A stretch of 64,000 nt of DNA from a virus. Within the stretch, counting starts at the first letter, position 1. Each line of letters opens with the position of its first letter. The stretch lies in IMG/VR virus record IMGVR_UViG_3300044680_000280, positions 124,001 to 188,000 of that record; one strand, 5' to 3'. Below, piece by piece: positions 31,578 to 40,830 of this stretch. A program made the translations under genes and the position numbers. The notes below the pieces were generated by a model, which was given only the letters and a program-made list of their open reading frames with translations, had not been told where the DNA came from and did no database searches.

Positions 31578-34427
31578 TTAGAGTACCCAGTAATTGACGT
31601 GTTGGCCGGCCTTGATGGCCCAGTACGGAGTAATCGAGGTCGTGCTGGTCTCGGCATAGTCGTCACCGTTGGCGACCGTGCCGGGGTCACGGAGAACACC
31701 GTTCCAGTGAACGATGAGACCCCTACCGTTATTGGAGCCGTCCAGAACGTACGTCGCGCCGCCCGGAAGGGTGTGTGCCGTATTTGCCGGAAGAGCCGAA
31801 CCGAGGCGTTCAATGTACCGGGTAACCGTCGCCGAGGAGATGGCGTTCGAAAGGGCCTGAAGAGAGGCCGTGATGGTCGAGCCGGAGGTGAGGTACGGAC
31901 CCGTGAAGGTGTCGTCACCGATCTGCTGGTTGAGAATGTTGAGCGCCGAGATAACCGTGTCCCCTGCGCCGCCCGGAAGGTACGAGAACGGGAAGTAGTT
32001 GCCCGTGTTCGTAAGAGAACCCGAAATGTTCGTATCCGGGTAGGTCGTTCCGATCTGGCTGAGGATGTTGTCGATCTCCTGCTGAAGGAACGCGTCCGAG
32101 ACGAGTCCAAGAGCCGGGGTCGTTCGAAGACAGTTGACGTCGAGTAGGTCTCCTCGCTCGCCCTTACCGTAGATGAAATTGACGGTCGTAGCCTGACTCG
32201 ACTCCCAAACGTACGGAACAGCCTGCGTGCTGATATTTCCGCCGACCGGAACCGAGTAGAAGTTGATTTGAACCGAGTTCGGGCTGGTCGAAGTTCCCTC
32301 GGTCGTGACACCGAAGACCTTGTTGCCTTCGTTGGTCGTATTCGTCGCGGCCGACGCAGCGTAAGTGGTACCCGAGTAGTTCGTCGTCAGAACGATGTTA
32401 CCGCTCGAAACCGAGAGGATCGTGTACTGTGTGTCAGTACCGTCTGACGTGAAGGTAATCTTGTTACCCGCGACCAGGGCGCTAACCTGAGAAGCTGTAG
32501 TCGGAACTGTGGCCGAACCGTTGGTGATAGCGAACGTTCCGCTCAGAGCCGTTCCGCCGATGACGAAGAGCTCCTCGTCCGTCGCCGTGTTGACGATACC
32601 GACGTAGCAGCTCTCAAAGTCCCCAACGTATGGAGGGGTGTCGAAACACGGAATACCCGTCAGAGATTCAATGTTCGCGTGCGGAAGATTGCCAGTCGAC
32701 GTGATGACCACGTTCGTGTCGGTCGAAGCAACCGCCGCCGAATAGTAAACCTCGTTGACGTTGAGAACCTTCGCGTCGAGGGGGACCATGTTGGCCAGGT
32801 TCTTCGGAATCGGAACGAGGTTCAGGTCCGGACGGAGATACGTCGGAACGGGCTGGTCATAGTTGACGCCCTTGATCGCCGTTCGGTCCGTACGCTCGAA
32901 ATCGAGGTCGTCGTTGATGACGTACGGGTTGCGTTCGGTCCACATGGTACCCGTGTCACCAGAGACGGCCGATGCATTGGCAACGGACACCTGAGTCGCA
33001 CTTGTGTACGAAACGATGAGGAACGTTCCGTTGTTGCCAGCGTTCGTGAATCCACTCATCTGTAGGAAGTGACCCACAGAGTTCTGGGTCATATTCGCAA
33101 GACCCGTAATGGGAACGATACCCGCGGAGGGGGTGCCGGTTACAGGAGCGCTACCCGAATTGAAGCTCGTCCACGCGATGTTTCCCGAGTTCGAATCTGG
33201 ATAGTATCCGTTGGGATCCGACACAACCGCGGTGCCCGAAGCGGACGAACTGACTGTGAAAACGCCGTTGTTGCCGGCTTCTCCCGCGAGGGCAAGAAGA
33301 AGAAGGCTTCCCGTGGGAGCCGTTCCCGTCAAACCGCCGATGGCCAGCGCGTATGGGGTTGGAGTCATGACGGCCGTGGTCGCGGAGTTCGTCGTCCCCG
33401 TGTAATCGGTCGTCAGGGTGATGGTCGTACCGCCCGTGATCGAAAAGATCGTGTACTGAACAAGGGGGCGAGTCGCAAAAACGATCGTATCACCCGCAGA
33501 AAGGACACCCGTCTGCGAGGTCGACGCCGTGACAACGTTCGACTCGTGAGTTACCGCGAACGTTCCATACAGCGGAAGAGAAACCGCTTCCGCTGTGTAC
33601 GTGCCCGATGTTCCCCCATATGTCGACGTCAGGGTAATGGCCGTACCCGCAACCGTGAGGACCGTGTAGGTCACACCGAGAGCGGTGCCGTCATCGAACG
33701 AAACGTTGTCGCCTGGGAAGAGAAGACCATTTTGCGACACGGAAGCCGTGACCGATGCCGAACCGTTCGCAACGAGGAATGTCCCCGACAGAGTAACGAG
33801 GTTCGAGACCAACGCAGCAGTGGTCGCCACATTCGGCGTTCCCGCGTAAGCCACCGTCAAAGTGAAGGTCGCACCAGTAACCGTCGCAACCGTGTAGGCG
33901 ACTCCTGGCTGAGAAGCGAAAACGACGACGCTACCTGGCACCAGGATGCCAGTCATCGAAACCGAAGCCGTCACCGTAGTCGACGCACTGACCGCAAACG
34001 TTGTTGGAGTGTACAGCGGGGCGCCGCTATTGATCGCGGCAAGGGGAATCACTTCCGCCGTGGTCGAAGCGTTCGTCGTACCCTTGTATTCCGTAGCAAG
34101 GGTGACCGCAGTGCCCGCAACCGACGCAACCGTGTACTGAACGCCCGGTTGAGAAGCGAAAACGACGACTTCACCTGCATACAGAAGACCCGCTTGGGTC
34201 GTCGACGCCGTAACCGACGTCGAGTCGTTCGCCACCGAAAAAGTTCCCGTTAGGGTCGGAGTTGTGAAACCCGTGATGGTGGCACCCGTACCCGAGTTGA
34301 GAACAACGGGCATACCGAGACCCGCCGTCTCATCCAATAGCCACCGATTGTTGTTTTGATACGCGGATCCAGCGACGTCGAAGTCCTGCTGAACCGAATT
34401 GAAACGGAAATACGGTGTGTAGGTCAT
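31578..34427 (-). CDS. Tandem beta-module virion protein (949 aa)
   Basis: Four adjacent copies of a ~70-residue module span residues 60-355, and a fifth is near 630-715. Each copy reads G-T-F-x-V, S-x-x-V-T-A-S, G-x-L-x-x-G, V-x-F-A-S-x-P, Y-T-V, G-T-x-x-T-L, Y-x-G-T-T. Two copies of another module (NNGVFTVSSS, NNGTFLIVSY) follow. The C-terminal ~250 residues look like a fibre tip or attachment domain (VLDGSNNGRGLIVHWNGVLRD). It is almost free of charge and Cys. It is probably a long rod or fibre built from Ig-like domains; the same module occurs inside the tail sheath. Confidence 0.65.
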   Translation of the reverse strand: MTYTPYFRFNSVQQDFDVAGSAYQNNNRWLLDETAGLGMPVVLNSGTGATITGFTTPTLTGTFSVANDSTSVTASTTQAGLLYAGEVVVFASQPGVQYTVASVAGTAVTLATEYKGTTNASTTAEVIPLAAINSGAPLYTPTTFAVSASTTVTASVSMTGILVPGSVVVFASQPGVAYTVATVTGATFTLTVAYAGTPNVATTAALVSNLVTLSGTFLVANGSASVTASVSQNGLLFPGDNVSFDDGTALGVTYTVLTVAGTAITLTSTYGGTSGTYTAEAVSLPLYGTFAVTHESNVVTASTSQTGVLSAGDTIVFATRPLVQYTIFSITGGTTITLTTDYTGTTNSATTAVMTPTPYALAIGGLTGTAPTGSLLLLALAGEAGNNGVFTVSSSASGTAVVSDPNGYYPDSNSGNIAWTSFNSGSAPVTGTPSAGIVPITGLANMTQNSVGHFLQMSGFTNAGNNGTFLIVSYTSATQVSVANASAVSGDTGTMWTERNPYVINDDLDFERTDRTAIKGVNYDQPVPTYLRPDLNLVPIPKNLANMVPLDAKVLNVNEVYYSAAVASTDTNVVITSTGNLPHANIESLTGIPCFDTPPYVGDFESCYVGIVNTATDEELFVIGGTALSGTFAITNGSATVPTTASQVSALVAGNKITFTSDGTDTQYTILSVSSGNIVLTTNYSGTTYAASAATNTTNEGNKVFGVTTEGTSTSPNSVQINFYSVPVGGNISTQAVPYVWESSQATTVNFIYGKGERGDLLDVNCLRTTPALGLVSDAFLQQEIDNILSQIGTTYPDTNISGSLTNTGNYFPFSYLPGGAGDTVISALNILNQQIGDDTFTGPYLTSGSTITASLQALSNAISSATVTRYIERLGSALPANTAHTLPGGATYVLDGSNNGRGLIVHWNGVLRDPGTVANGDDYAETSTTSITPYWAIKAGQHVNYWVL
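33363..34250 (-). repeat. Four tandem ~70-residue beta modules
   Basis: This coding region holds four consecutive diverged repeats (residues 60-128, 141-207, 213-284 and 287-355 of the 949-aa protein). A related copy is at 1924-2109 inside the sheath gene. The repeats are protein modules with different DNA sequence, so they are old duplications, not a simple DNA repeat. Confidence 0.75.
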
Positions 34428-34447
34428 TGAGAGTCTCCGACGGGGGG

Positions 34448-34972
34448 TTAGGCGGCTACTTGATAATTCGCGACCAAGGTGGTTCTTGCAACAGGGGTAA
34501 AAGTTAAGAGGTTTATTGTGTCGAAGCCGGTTCCAGGTCCACCACTTTCAGAAATCCAGTAATCCCCAACGCCGGGATTCGTCGTACTCGTCTGAATCAG
34601 ACGGCGACTATTCGAAAAGACCTCGATCGTCTGCATCGTCGTAAGGTTATTGATGAACTTGTCGGGGGTTGTGAACTTTCGATTGGTCCCATCTCGAGCC
34701 CCTATAAGGGGAATCCCGACTTTTGGCGTGACTTGATTGAGACCCTGAGAAAGCTGGAGAAGACTAAGAATCCCCTCATTCTCAAAATCCTCGTACCAAT
34801 GATGTACAGAGGCGTCCCCAAATATGACTTGGCGTAAACGACTGAGGAAGTACCTCTGATAGTCGTCCTGCGTAAACGAATTGGGTATCGCGTTGGCGAT
34901 CTCCCCCGAGTCCGCCTGGTCGTCTACCTCATCGGCTCGACGAATCTGTCTGTAGCGAATTTCGGAGGTCAT
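34448..34972 (-). CDS. Virion protein with SESGG beta module (174 aa)
   Basis: The N-terminal ~80 residues are helical and charged. The C-terminal half has YWISESGGPGTGFDTINL then TTLVANYQVA, the same element that ends the 105-aa protein just upstream (SESGGSGTGFDTITL; DSLVVNYIVA). These two are paralogous in their C-domains. Probably tail or baseplate accessory subunits. Confidence 0.55.
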   Translation of the reverse strand: MTSEIRYRQIRRADEVDDQADSGEIANAIPNSFTQDDYQRYFLSRLRQVIFGDASVHHWYEDFENEGILSLLQLSQGLNQVTPKVGIPLIGARDGTNRKFTTPDKFINNLTTMQTIEVFSNSRRLIQTSTTNPGVGDYWISESGGPGTGFDTINLLTFTPVARTTLVANYQVAA

Positions 34973-34984
34973 GCGTCAAACCAC

Positions 34985-35302
34985 TCAGGCAACAATGTAG
35001 TTGACGACTAGTGAATCGTTAGAGTACGGGGCGTACGCTAGAGTTATGGTGTCGAATCCTGTACCCGATCCGCCGCTTTCCGAGACCGTGTAGTCCCATA
35101 GAAGTGTTTGCAGAACACCGTTGTAGTAGACCTCAATGGCAAAAAAAGGGACGTTCTGAAGAAACTTGTCCCCAAAAGGTACCGTAAATACCTGATTAGA
35201 TTGATCTAATAGTCCTAGAGGGGTGACCTCAGTTCTGTACCTTGCAACCGAAATGAAAAGTTGCTGGGCAGCTTGAAGCGAGAGGTAATTGACAAGATAC
35301 AC
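34985..35302 (-). CDS. Virion protein with SESGG beta module (105 aa)
   Basis: 105 aa. After a short helix (SLQAAQQLFISVARYRTEV) it is nearly all beta module: VYYNGVLQTLLWDYTVSESG, FDTITLAYAP, VVNYIVA. It shares the C-terminal domain of the next gene, so local duplication is likely. Confidence 0.55.
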   Translation of the reverse strand: MYLVNYLSLQAAQQLFISVARYRTEVTPLGLLDQSNQVFTVPFGDKFLQNVPFFAIEVYYNGVLQTLLWDYTVSESGGSGTGFDTITLAYAPYSNDSLVVNYIVA

Positions 35303-35323
35303 TCGAACCCTCCTTCGAGTGTA

Positions 35324-35983
35324 TTACCTCGGGTAGGCGAGAGTGAATCGAGCAGAGAACTCCACAGCGCCGCCACCGCCACGGACCCAAAGAGAACCCT
35401 GTGTCCCCCTCAAAGAAGTGAATTGCTCAGCCGTATCCGGTGGGACTTTCGTTTCGGGTCCGCCCGCTTCCGTCGAAACGTACAGACTGTTCGACGGGTC
35501 CTCGTTATGAATGTGGAAGTCCTCCATCAAACGAGGGAGATCGATCTGGAACGAGTTTGCGGTCGATGCGCCAGAAGGAGCCTGACCGTGAATCGTAACG
35601 ATACCTACCCCATGATTGGATGAGTCCGGAAGGAGAAGCGTTGGGGCCCCAACGAGTGTCTCAGTGCTTCCTACGACCTGAGCGAACTGAAGCCAAATAT
35701 CGCTCGTGTCCGTAAGGCTGAAGGTCGCTGGATTGAAAACAATACGAACGTTCCGACCGCTCGATAACTGACCTGTAAATCCACCCAAAGGTTGGGCGTC
35801 CACGGTATTGATGTTGATACTGGGGTCCAAATACCCGACATTCGTAACCGTGAGAAATGGCGTAAAAGAGCCGTCGAAGTTCGTTGACGACTTCAAGCGG
35901 TACCCTGTCGCACCGTAGGCGAAAGGCGTGAGTACGTCGACATAGTTCGGTCGGCGTCGAACAACTGAGAAGAGGCGGTTCAT
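35324..35983 (-). CDS. All-beta virion protein, unknown (219 aa)
   Basis: Residues 1-110 are beta-rich (VLTPFAYGATGYRL; GRNVRIVFNPATFSLTDTSD). The C-terminal ~70 residues (FHIHNEDPSNSLYVSTEAGG to GAVEFSARFTLAY) resemble the small beta-sandwich used for capsid or tail decoration. No family assigned. Confidence 0.5.
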   Translation of the reverse strand: MNRLFSVVRRRPNYVDVLTPFAYGATGYRLKSSTNFDGSFTPFLTVTNVGYLDPSININTVDAQPLGGFTGQLSSGRNVRIVFNPATFSLTDTSDIWLQFAQVVGSTETLVGAPTLLLPDSSNHGVGIVTIHGQAPSGASTANSFQIDLPRLMEDFHIHNEDPSNSLYVSTEAGGPETKVPPDTAEQFTSLRGTQGSLWVRGGGGAVEFSARFTLAYPR

Positions 35984-35987
35984 GGTC

Positions 35988-36419
35988 TTATGTACCCTTC
36001 ACGATTAGTGGATCAAAGGTCCTTGCCGTAGCGTCCGCCACCTTCTTCCCGTGATCTTTCGCAACTTCCGTACGAGCGAATTCCTTGGCGTCTTTCCAAG
36101 TACCCGTCTCGACCCCGCGAAAATTGGGTTGAAGCTTTGGTTTGAACACATGGTCGCGTTCCCGACGAGCCATATGCTCTCGATGACGAGCACGGTAGCT
36201 GTTCTCCTTCATGGCTTTGGATGCCCAGCCACCCGATTCACCATCCTTAAGGACGAACTGAACCGAACTGGGATCAAAAACAATCTGGCACTTGCCGCCT
36301 TCACAACTGTTGCAAAGAAGGTTCTTCTCCCCGTTTCGAACGTCGTCGTAGTCCGAAAAACTGAGACGCATGTCTCCACTGTCATTGCAGGTTTGGCATT
36401 GTACTTGGTAGGTGGGCAC
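35988..36419 (-). CDS. FmdB-like zinc-ribbon protein, second copy
   Basis: 143 aa. N-terminal CxxC pairs at C8/C11 (QVQCQTC) and C36/C39 (LLCNSC) form a zinc ribbon. A basic helical region follows (ENSYRARHREHMARRERDH). Its start abuts the SWIM gene stop. It shares only the ribbon and general layout with 4269-4712. Confidence 0.6.
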   Translation of the reverse strand: MPTYQVQCQTCNDSGDMRLSFSDYDDVRNGEKNLLCNSCEGGKCQIVFDPSSVQFVLKDGESGGWASKAMKENSYRARHREHMARRERDHVFKPKLQPNFRGVETGTWKDAKEFARTEVAKDHGKKVADATARTFDPLIVKGT

Positions 36420-36421
36420 GG

Positions 36422-37666
36422 TTATTTCTCCGATCCCCTATTACGCCAAACGGAACACGCTTGATGGAGAAATTCGACCGGAGTACCACTATTTACCCAA
36501 GCCTTCACCGGTTCAGGTACAAGAGACCACTCCACGTCGAGGCCTAGTAGCCCCATATCCCCGGCCAGGTCAGAAGACTTGATCCACTGTTGAGGCCAGG
36601 ATTCCCCATGCTTTCGTAGCTGGAATTCAGCAGTCTTGAACTCCGCCCCGCCTCTCGCTCTCACATAGATGGGCGGCTGCTTGCCCCAAATAACCGCGTG
36701 ACCCCCATCCTGATTGGTAGGAGCCAAGGACAACTCAGCCACACGGACCTCGTGCGCCCGCTTCGCCATAGCAGTCTTAACCGCCTGCCTCTTTGGTCCG
36801 ACCTGCCATTTGCGGATGTTGGAAAGAACCGCCGCCACGTGCTTACAGACCCGATTGATCCCCTCAGGGTCTCGAATAACAGGTTCGGAAGCCGTGCCTC
36901 GGGGTTTTCCATCAATGTAATTCTCACCCTTCGACCAATGCTCAGAACCGAGCCACCGCCACGCAGGACAGGAGCACGACAGGTGCAGGTCCATCTTGGA
37001 AAGATTCGTAACGTTCCCCGTGCGGATCGCCTTGACCTTTACGACCTTCGATCCATTCCCGCAATTCACGGCAAAGATCCATCGAAGATTGGGAATGTCC
37101 GCTCGCTTGAGATCCGCGGTGCATTGATGCGAACGTTCCGTCACAAGAGGGTTTAGTCCATCCTCAATAGCGTGGAGGCGTGTTGCAACCTTGATACCGT
37201 CGTCAGACACGTCCGCGGACATGACCAGTTCCGGCGCCGAATTGGCTAGGTGAGACTCGAGAACGAACTCAACCGAGGCATAGTGCTTGTACTTGCGGTC
37301 GCCTCGATACGGGTATTTCGTGATCGATTGATCCCCCGGAGGACGTCCCCCTGGATCTGTATACTCCGGGTGAACCTCCTCCATATGACGACCATCTCCC
37401 TTCTGGTCGTCCTGAGGCTTGGCCATATCGTCGGGTCGGTCCCGCCTGTAAATGGAGCCGGGTTCAGCCTTATCGAACTGCCTCTTGTCGTCCTCAGGCT
37501 TGTTAAAGGTTGACGTACCAGGAATATCTTTATCGAGAGACATCCCCTTGTCCGCTGGACCGCCCCCAGGAAGCTTCGCTTCCGCAATAGGCTCCTGCCG
37601 CTTCGAAGACCCGTAGTCTCGACGAAGCGTCAGGGGTTGCGACAATGCGAAACGACCATGGCTCAC
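36422..37666 (-). CDS. SWIM zinc-finger protein with capsid-like N-terminus
   Basis: 414 aa. A SWIM finger (C231-x-C233 in LSCSCPAW, then C274-x-H276 in RVCKHVAAVL) lies in a folded region about 125-300. SWIM fingers bind DNA or protein in transposases, MEK kinases and RecQ-associated proteins. Residues 10-18 read QPLTLRRDY, nearly identical to QPLRLRRDY at residues 33-41 of the major capsid protein. The spacing to a following L-P-x-G is also similar. Residues 20-120 are a disordered Asp/Lys/Pro linker. The N-terminal match could target it to the capsid or be a fused capsid-gene fragment. Confidence 0.7.
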   Translation of the reverse strand: MSHGRFALSQPLTLRRDYGSSKRQEPIAEAKLPGGGPADKGMSLDKDIPGTSTFNKPEDDKRQFDKAEPGSIYRRDRPDDMAKPQDDQKGDGRHMEEVHPEYTDPGGRPPGDQSITKYPYRGDRKYKHYASVEFVLESHLANSAPELVMSADVSDDGIKVATRLHAIEDGLNPLVTERSHQCTADLKRADIPNLRWIFAVNCGNGSKVVKVKAIRTGNVTNLSKMDLHLSCSCPAWRWLGSEHWSKGENYIDGKPRGTASEPVIRDPEGINRVCKHVAAVLSNIRKWQVGPKRQAVKTAMAKRAHEVRVAELSLAPTNQDGGHAVIWGKQPPIYVRARGGAEFKTAEFQLRKHGESWPQQWIKSSDLAGDMGLLGLDVEWSLVPEPVKAWVNSGTPVEFLHQACSVWRNRGSEK

Positions 37667-37669
37667 GAA

Positions 37670-38506
37670 TCAACCCTGGTGCTTGTCTTTCACTACGTTC
37701 TTGTGCTTTTCCCAATTATCGGCAGCCGCTTCGAGGGCTTCCTGGGACATCGAAGGGTTGCTCTCCTTGAAGCCCTTCATGACCTCTTCGCGGCTGCTCG
37801 CTTGCTGATAGATCATCGCAGCAACCTGAGCCGAGGTCGGCGTCATCTGATCCGCGAGAACGTTGCGGAGCCAATTCGACATCGCAGCGGGGCTTGGAGG
37901 AGTCGCCGAAAGAACATCGGTGGCAGCCTTGCGGAACGCCGCAGCAGCCTTGGGGGCTTCCACGGACGCTCGCTTGGTACGGGTCCCATTCTCGATTCGA
38001 GCGAGAAGGGTCATCACCTTCGCGAGCGGGACGGCGCCCTTGGTCTCGGTTTCGACGGCGATATCATTGAGAATTTCTGCGGCCTGCTTGGGAGTCATTT
38101 GCTTTTCCTTAGGTGAGTCGGTTTCGGAACGTCGTTGCAAGTATCGGAGACGAACGTCTTGAAGGGCATCCTCGAGCTCGTCCGCTTTCTCCGGCTTCAA
38201 ATTGTCCTTGATTTCCTCATAGTCCAAACGAGCCGCCGCCATGGCGGAAGCATCGAGGGCTTTCTCCATCTTGAAAAGGACATCAGGAACACCATGGATT
38301 AAATGAGCAGCGACCTCAAAGAAATGGTCCCGCTGGGGGCTTTTCTCGATGAGGTCGATGGCTTCCTTGACGTACTTTTTTAGCTGAGCACAGCGAAGTC
38401 GCGCGTCACCCAATTCCTCGAGCAGATAGACCGTGATACCACCAGCAACCTTGTTGGTTGACGCAGTCTTACGGACGCAGCGATCTTCAGGCACTTGTGT
38501 AGTCAA
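37670..38506 (-). CDS. Helical virion-operon protein, unknown (278 aa)
   Basis: Nearly all helical and charged. A VRKTAST segment at residues 11-17 matches the KTA-type motif found in several proteins of this operon. RRSETDSPKEKQMTPKQAAE is a hinge near 124-143. The C-terminal half has helices ending in a basic tail. It could be an internal head protein; no family recognised. Confidence 0.5.
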   Translation of the reverse strand: MTTQVPEDRCVRKTASTNKVAGGITVYLLEELGDARLRCAQLKKYVKEAIDLIEKSPQRDHFFEVAAHLIHGVPDVLFKMEKALDASAMAAARLDYEEIKDNLKPEKADELEDALQDVRLRYLQRRSETDSPKEKQMTPKQAAEILNDIAVETETKGAVPLAKVMTLLARIENGTRTKRASVEAPKAAAAFRKAATDVLSATPPSPAAMSNWLRNVLADQMTPTSAQVAAMIYQQASSREEVMKGFKESNPSMSQEALEAAADNWEKHKNVVKDKHQG

Positions 38507-38576
38507 GAGGCTACTCCCATTTCGTCTCGGCGGAACCGAGCATTCAAAGGACTAGCCTCACAAATACACTATGCTA

Positions 38577-39875
38577 TTACGCGGCGTCGGGCTCAGTAAA
38601 AGCCTGCGGAAATTCCTGAAGAAGCAGGGCCTTCATATCATCCGATTCCGCGGCGTAGACTGCCTGAAGCACGTCCTTACGTTCTGAGAAGTCGGCTTCC
38701 AGACGGGCAAGCTTCTTCTTGGGCGACAACGTAAAATCGTAGTTGGCCGGGAAGTCGGGACATACCGCCTTCGCCACCCTACGCCGGACATCGAGATTCG
38801 CAGGCACGGGAGGCGGGGGTTCCGCCGATGCAGTGACACGAGCGGGGGCTCGCTGAGGAGCAGGTGCCGGAGCGGCCTTGACCGGGGTTCGGCGCGGACC
38901 GTTCGTGGTCGTGAATTTGATGCCGTCCTGCTCAAAGGTTTCGATGTTGTCCTCGGCCGTATGTACCGTACCAACAATATCTCCGTCCGACTCATCCCCA
39001 ATAACGGAGCCGCCGCCGACATGATTTTTGAAGCTCATGCCTTCCGAATGACCCTCGCTCTTCGACACCACTCGAGCTACGACCTTTCTGGACTGTGGAC
39101 GCTGAATAGGAGGCGAAGGCTCTTGCTCAGTCACGTATTGAGAACGAAGAGCTTCCTTCTTGAGGAGGTACTCCTGCTGTTCCTCGGCGGACATACGATT
39201 GAGCATGTCCTCTTGCGTGATACCCTCGCCGGCCTGAATCTGAGCGTTCTTCGCAATGTGCATCGCTCGAGCGGCTCGTTCGCTAGTCAGATCGAGACGT
39301 TCCTTCGACCGCTCCCCCGCAGGCGTCACAAGCTGACGATCGAGCTCAACACCGTCCTGAGCTTCGACCTCCATGACCCCACGTTGAGTACGAACCTTCG
39401 TACCAGGAGTCACGTAGTTGACCGGGGTCTGTCCACGAACATAGCCCCTGTTGTTCGAAGCGGTTCGGTTGGCGTGCTCCCGTGTGTTCCCAACTTCTCG
39501 CTCGTCCGACTCAGTCGTGACAATGTGCGAACGGGGTTGAGGATTGAGCGGATTGCCCCCAATGACCGGGCGAACCTGAATCTGAGCTCGAGTCCTCTGC
39601 TCGTAAAGAGGGTTCCCCTCCTCGTAGTCCTCAGCAAGGACCATCCACCCAGCTTTGTACGCCCCTCGGAGAAACGGGAGCTTGTACTCGGAACCTTCTA
39701 CCTCTGCATTGGTGCCGTCGAAGTAGATCTCCGCGCCGGTTCGAACGGGAACACCGGACTGCCCGAGAGTGAAGGGCCGAGTGGCGATAAAACGAAGCAT
39801 ATCGCCTTTTCGGAACATGATCTGACCGGACTGAGATCGTGCCCCATTCTGTTGTACATTCGGATACGTGTTCAT
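38577..39875 (-). CDS. Probable head/decoration protein, unknown (432 aa)
   Basis: Residues 1-85 form a beta domain that starts QIMFRKGDMLRFIATRPF. The middle (150-250) is charged and helical. Residues 330-350 are Ala/Pro-rich linker (PVKAAPAPAPQRAPARV). The last ~70 residues are helical. It is the second gene downstream of the capsid terminator and tRNA island. The role is inferred only from position. Confidence 0.45.
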   Translation of the reverse strand: MNTYPNVQQNGARSQSGQIMFRKGDMLRFIATRPFTLGQSGVPVRTGAEIYFDGTNAEVEGSEYKLPFLRGAYKAGWMVLAEDYEEGNPLYEQRTRAQIQVRPVIGGNPLNPQPRSHIVTTESDEREVGNTREHANRTASNNRGYVRGQTPVNYVTPGTKVRTQRGVMEVEAQDGVELDRQLVTPAGERSKERLDLTSERAARAMHIAKNAQIQAGEGITQEDMLNRMSAEEQQEYLLKKEALRSQYVTEQEPSPPIQRPQSRKVVARVVSKSEGHSEGMSFKNHVGGGSVIGDESDGDIVGTVHTAEDNIETFEQDGIKFTTTNGPRRTPVKAAPAPAPQRAPARVTASAEPPPPVPANLDVRRRVAKAVCPDFPANYDFTLSPKKKLARLEADFSERKDVLQAVYAAESDDMKALLLQEFPQAFTEPDAA

Positions 39876-39953
39876 TGTTATCTCCTTGGGGTGATTGAGG
39901 AAGCGTAGAAGCTCCCATTAGAGATAACTCCAAAAGTAAATTAGTAGTTTGGT

Positions 39954-40454
39954 CTACTTGAGGGTAACGAGGGGACGAGGATCATCACTGCCGGGCGTCC
40001 AAATGTCACCGGCATCATTCTGCTCATCCGCAGCTTCCAGAGTAAAAGCCTGCTCTTTCGTCTCAGCGCCCCAGATCGGCTGAATGTCTTCGAGGTTATC
40101 GTCCCCGGTAAGTTGAGCCAACGCTGACTCGATCGCGGTAACCTCCGTCTTTTTGTCGACGAGAGCCGTCGACAGGAACTGGGATAGACGGAGAGCCATA
40201 AGGTTCGAGCACTCACTGGGACTGGCGCCCTTGTCCTCCCATTCCTTGGAGAATGTGGCGAGGGGAGTTCCGTTACCATCACACTTCGAGAAGTCCTCGT
40301 AGGCCTCCAAGATGACATGAATGGTCCACTCGTCCGTACCAATGTCGGAAGGTTCGCATGTGAAGCGTACGTGAACCTTGGGAATGGCACCCGGGTTGAT
40401 TCCTTGGGAGTACAGGTTCAGGACTTGAGTGATCTTGGCAATCTGGGCGGACAT
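39954..40454 (-). CDS. Small acidic virion-operon protein, unknown
   Basis: 166 aa, acidic. Residues 28-70 are beta-like (VHVRFTCEPSDIGTDEWTIH). A helix SNLMALRLSQFLSTALVDKK follows. The acidic tail is DGN-, E- and D-rich. It starts 10 bp after the Vsr-like gene ends. No family recognised. Confidence 0.45.
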   Translation of the reverse strand: MSAQIAKITQVLNLYSQGINPGAIPKVHVRFTCEPSDIGTDEWTIHVILEAYEDFSKCDGNGTPLATFSKEWEDKGASPSECSNLMALRLSQFLSTALVDKKTEVTAIESALAQLTGDDNLEDIQPIWGAETKEQAFTLEAADEQNDAGDIWTPGSDDPRPLVTLK

Positions 40455-40464
40455 GCCCGCCCCA

Positions 40465-40830
40465 CTACACCACCGCTCCGTGCTGGATCAGTACATTTCT
40501 AACAGTCCGCACGATGAGAGACATCCGACCCGCCACAAGGCGCGGGGTATCTTCAACTTCATGCTGCCAAACACGAAGGACCGTCCAACCATTCTTCCGA
40601 AGTCGGGCGTCCCGTACGTCCAAGGACTTCGAGTACTTGATGCTCGAGCGTTTCGAGGAGTGCTTGGAGCACCGTCCCTCGTCACAGTCCTGAACGAAGA
40701 TGGCAACTTTGCAGTTGGGGATGGTAACCGATGGGACAACCCCAAGCACATCCTCATTGGTCTTGAACCGAACTCCGAACTCCCATAACGTCGCACGGAG
40801 CAACTTCTCGGCGGGCGTACCAAGCGGCAT
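40465..40830 (-). CDS. Vsr-like endonuclease
   Basis: 121 aa. The layout follows very-short-patch-repair endonucleases: AEKLLRATLWEFGVRF, the core VAIFVQDCDEGRCSKH (acidic D48/D50, His57), SLDVRDARLRKNGWTVLRVW and QHE. Vsr enzymes nick at T:G mismatches; related free-standing nucleases act in homing. It borders the tRNA/hairpin island and has no methylase partner nearby, so a homing-type role is more likely than repair. Confidence 0.7.
   Translation of the reverse strand: MPLGTPAEKLLRATLWEFGVRFKTNEDVLGVVPSVTIPNCKVAIFVQDCDEGRCSKHSSKRSSIKYSKSLDVRDARLRKNGWTVLRVWQHEVEDTPRLVAGRMSLIVRTVRNVLIQHGAVV

Noticed and set aside
33363-34250. CRISPR-like or satellite repeat array
   Set aside because: The repeats are conserved only at protein level, ~200 bp long, with no constant DNA repeat or spacers.
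33069-34253. Plus-strand Arg-rich 394-aa frame
   Set aside because: Antisense of the Thr/Val-rich tandem modules; Arg richness comes from reverse-complemented Thr/Val codons.
40465-40830. Vsr as part of a restriction-modification or repair system
   Set aside because: No DNA methylase or restriction gene is nearby; the island context fits a free-standing nuclease better.
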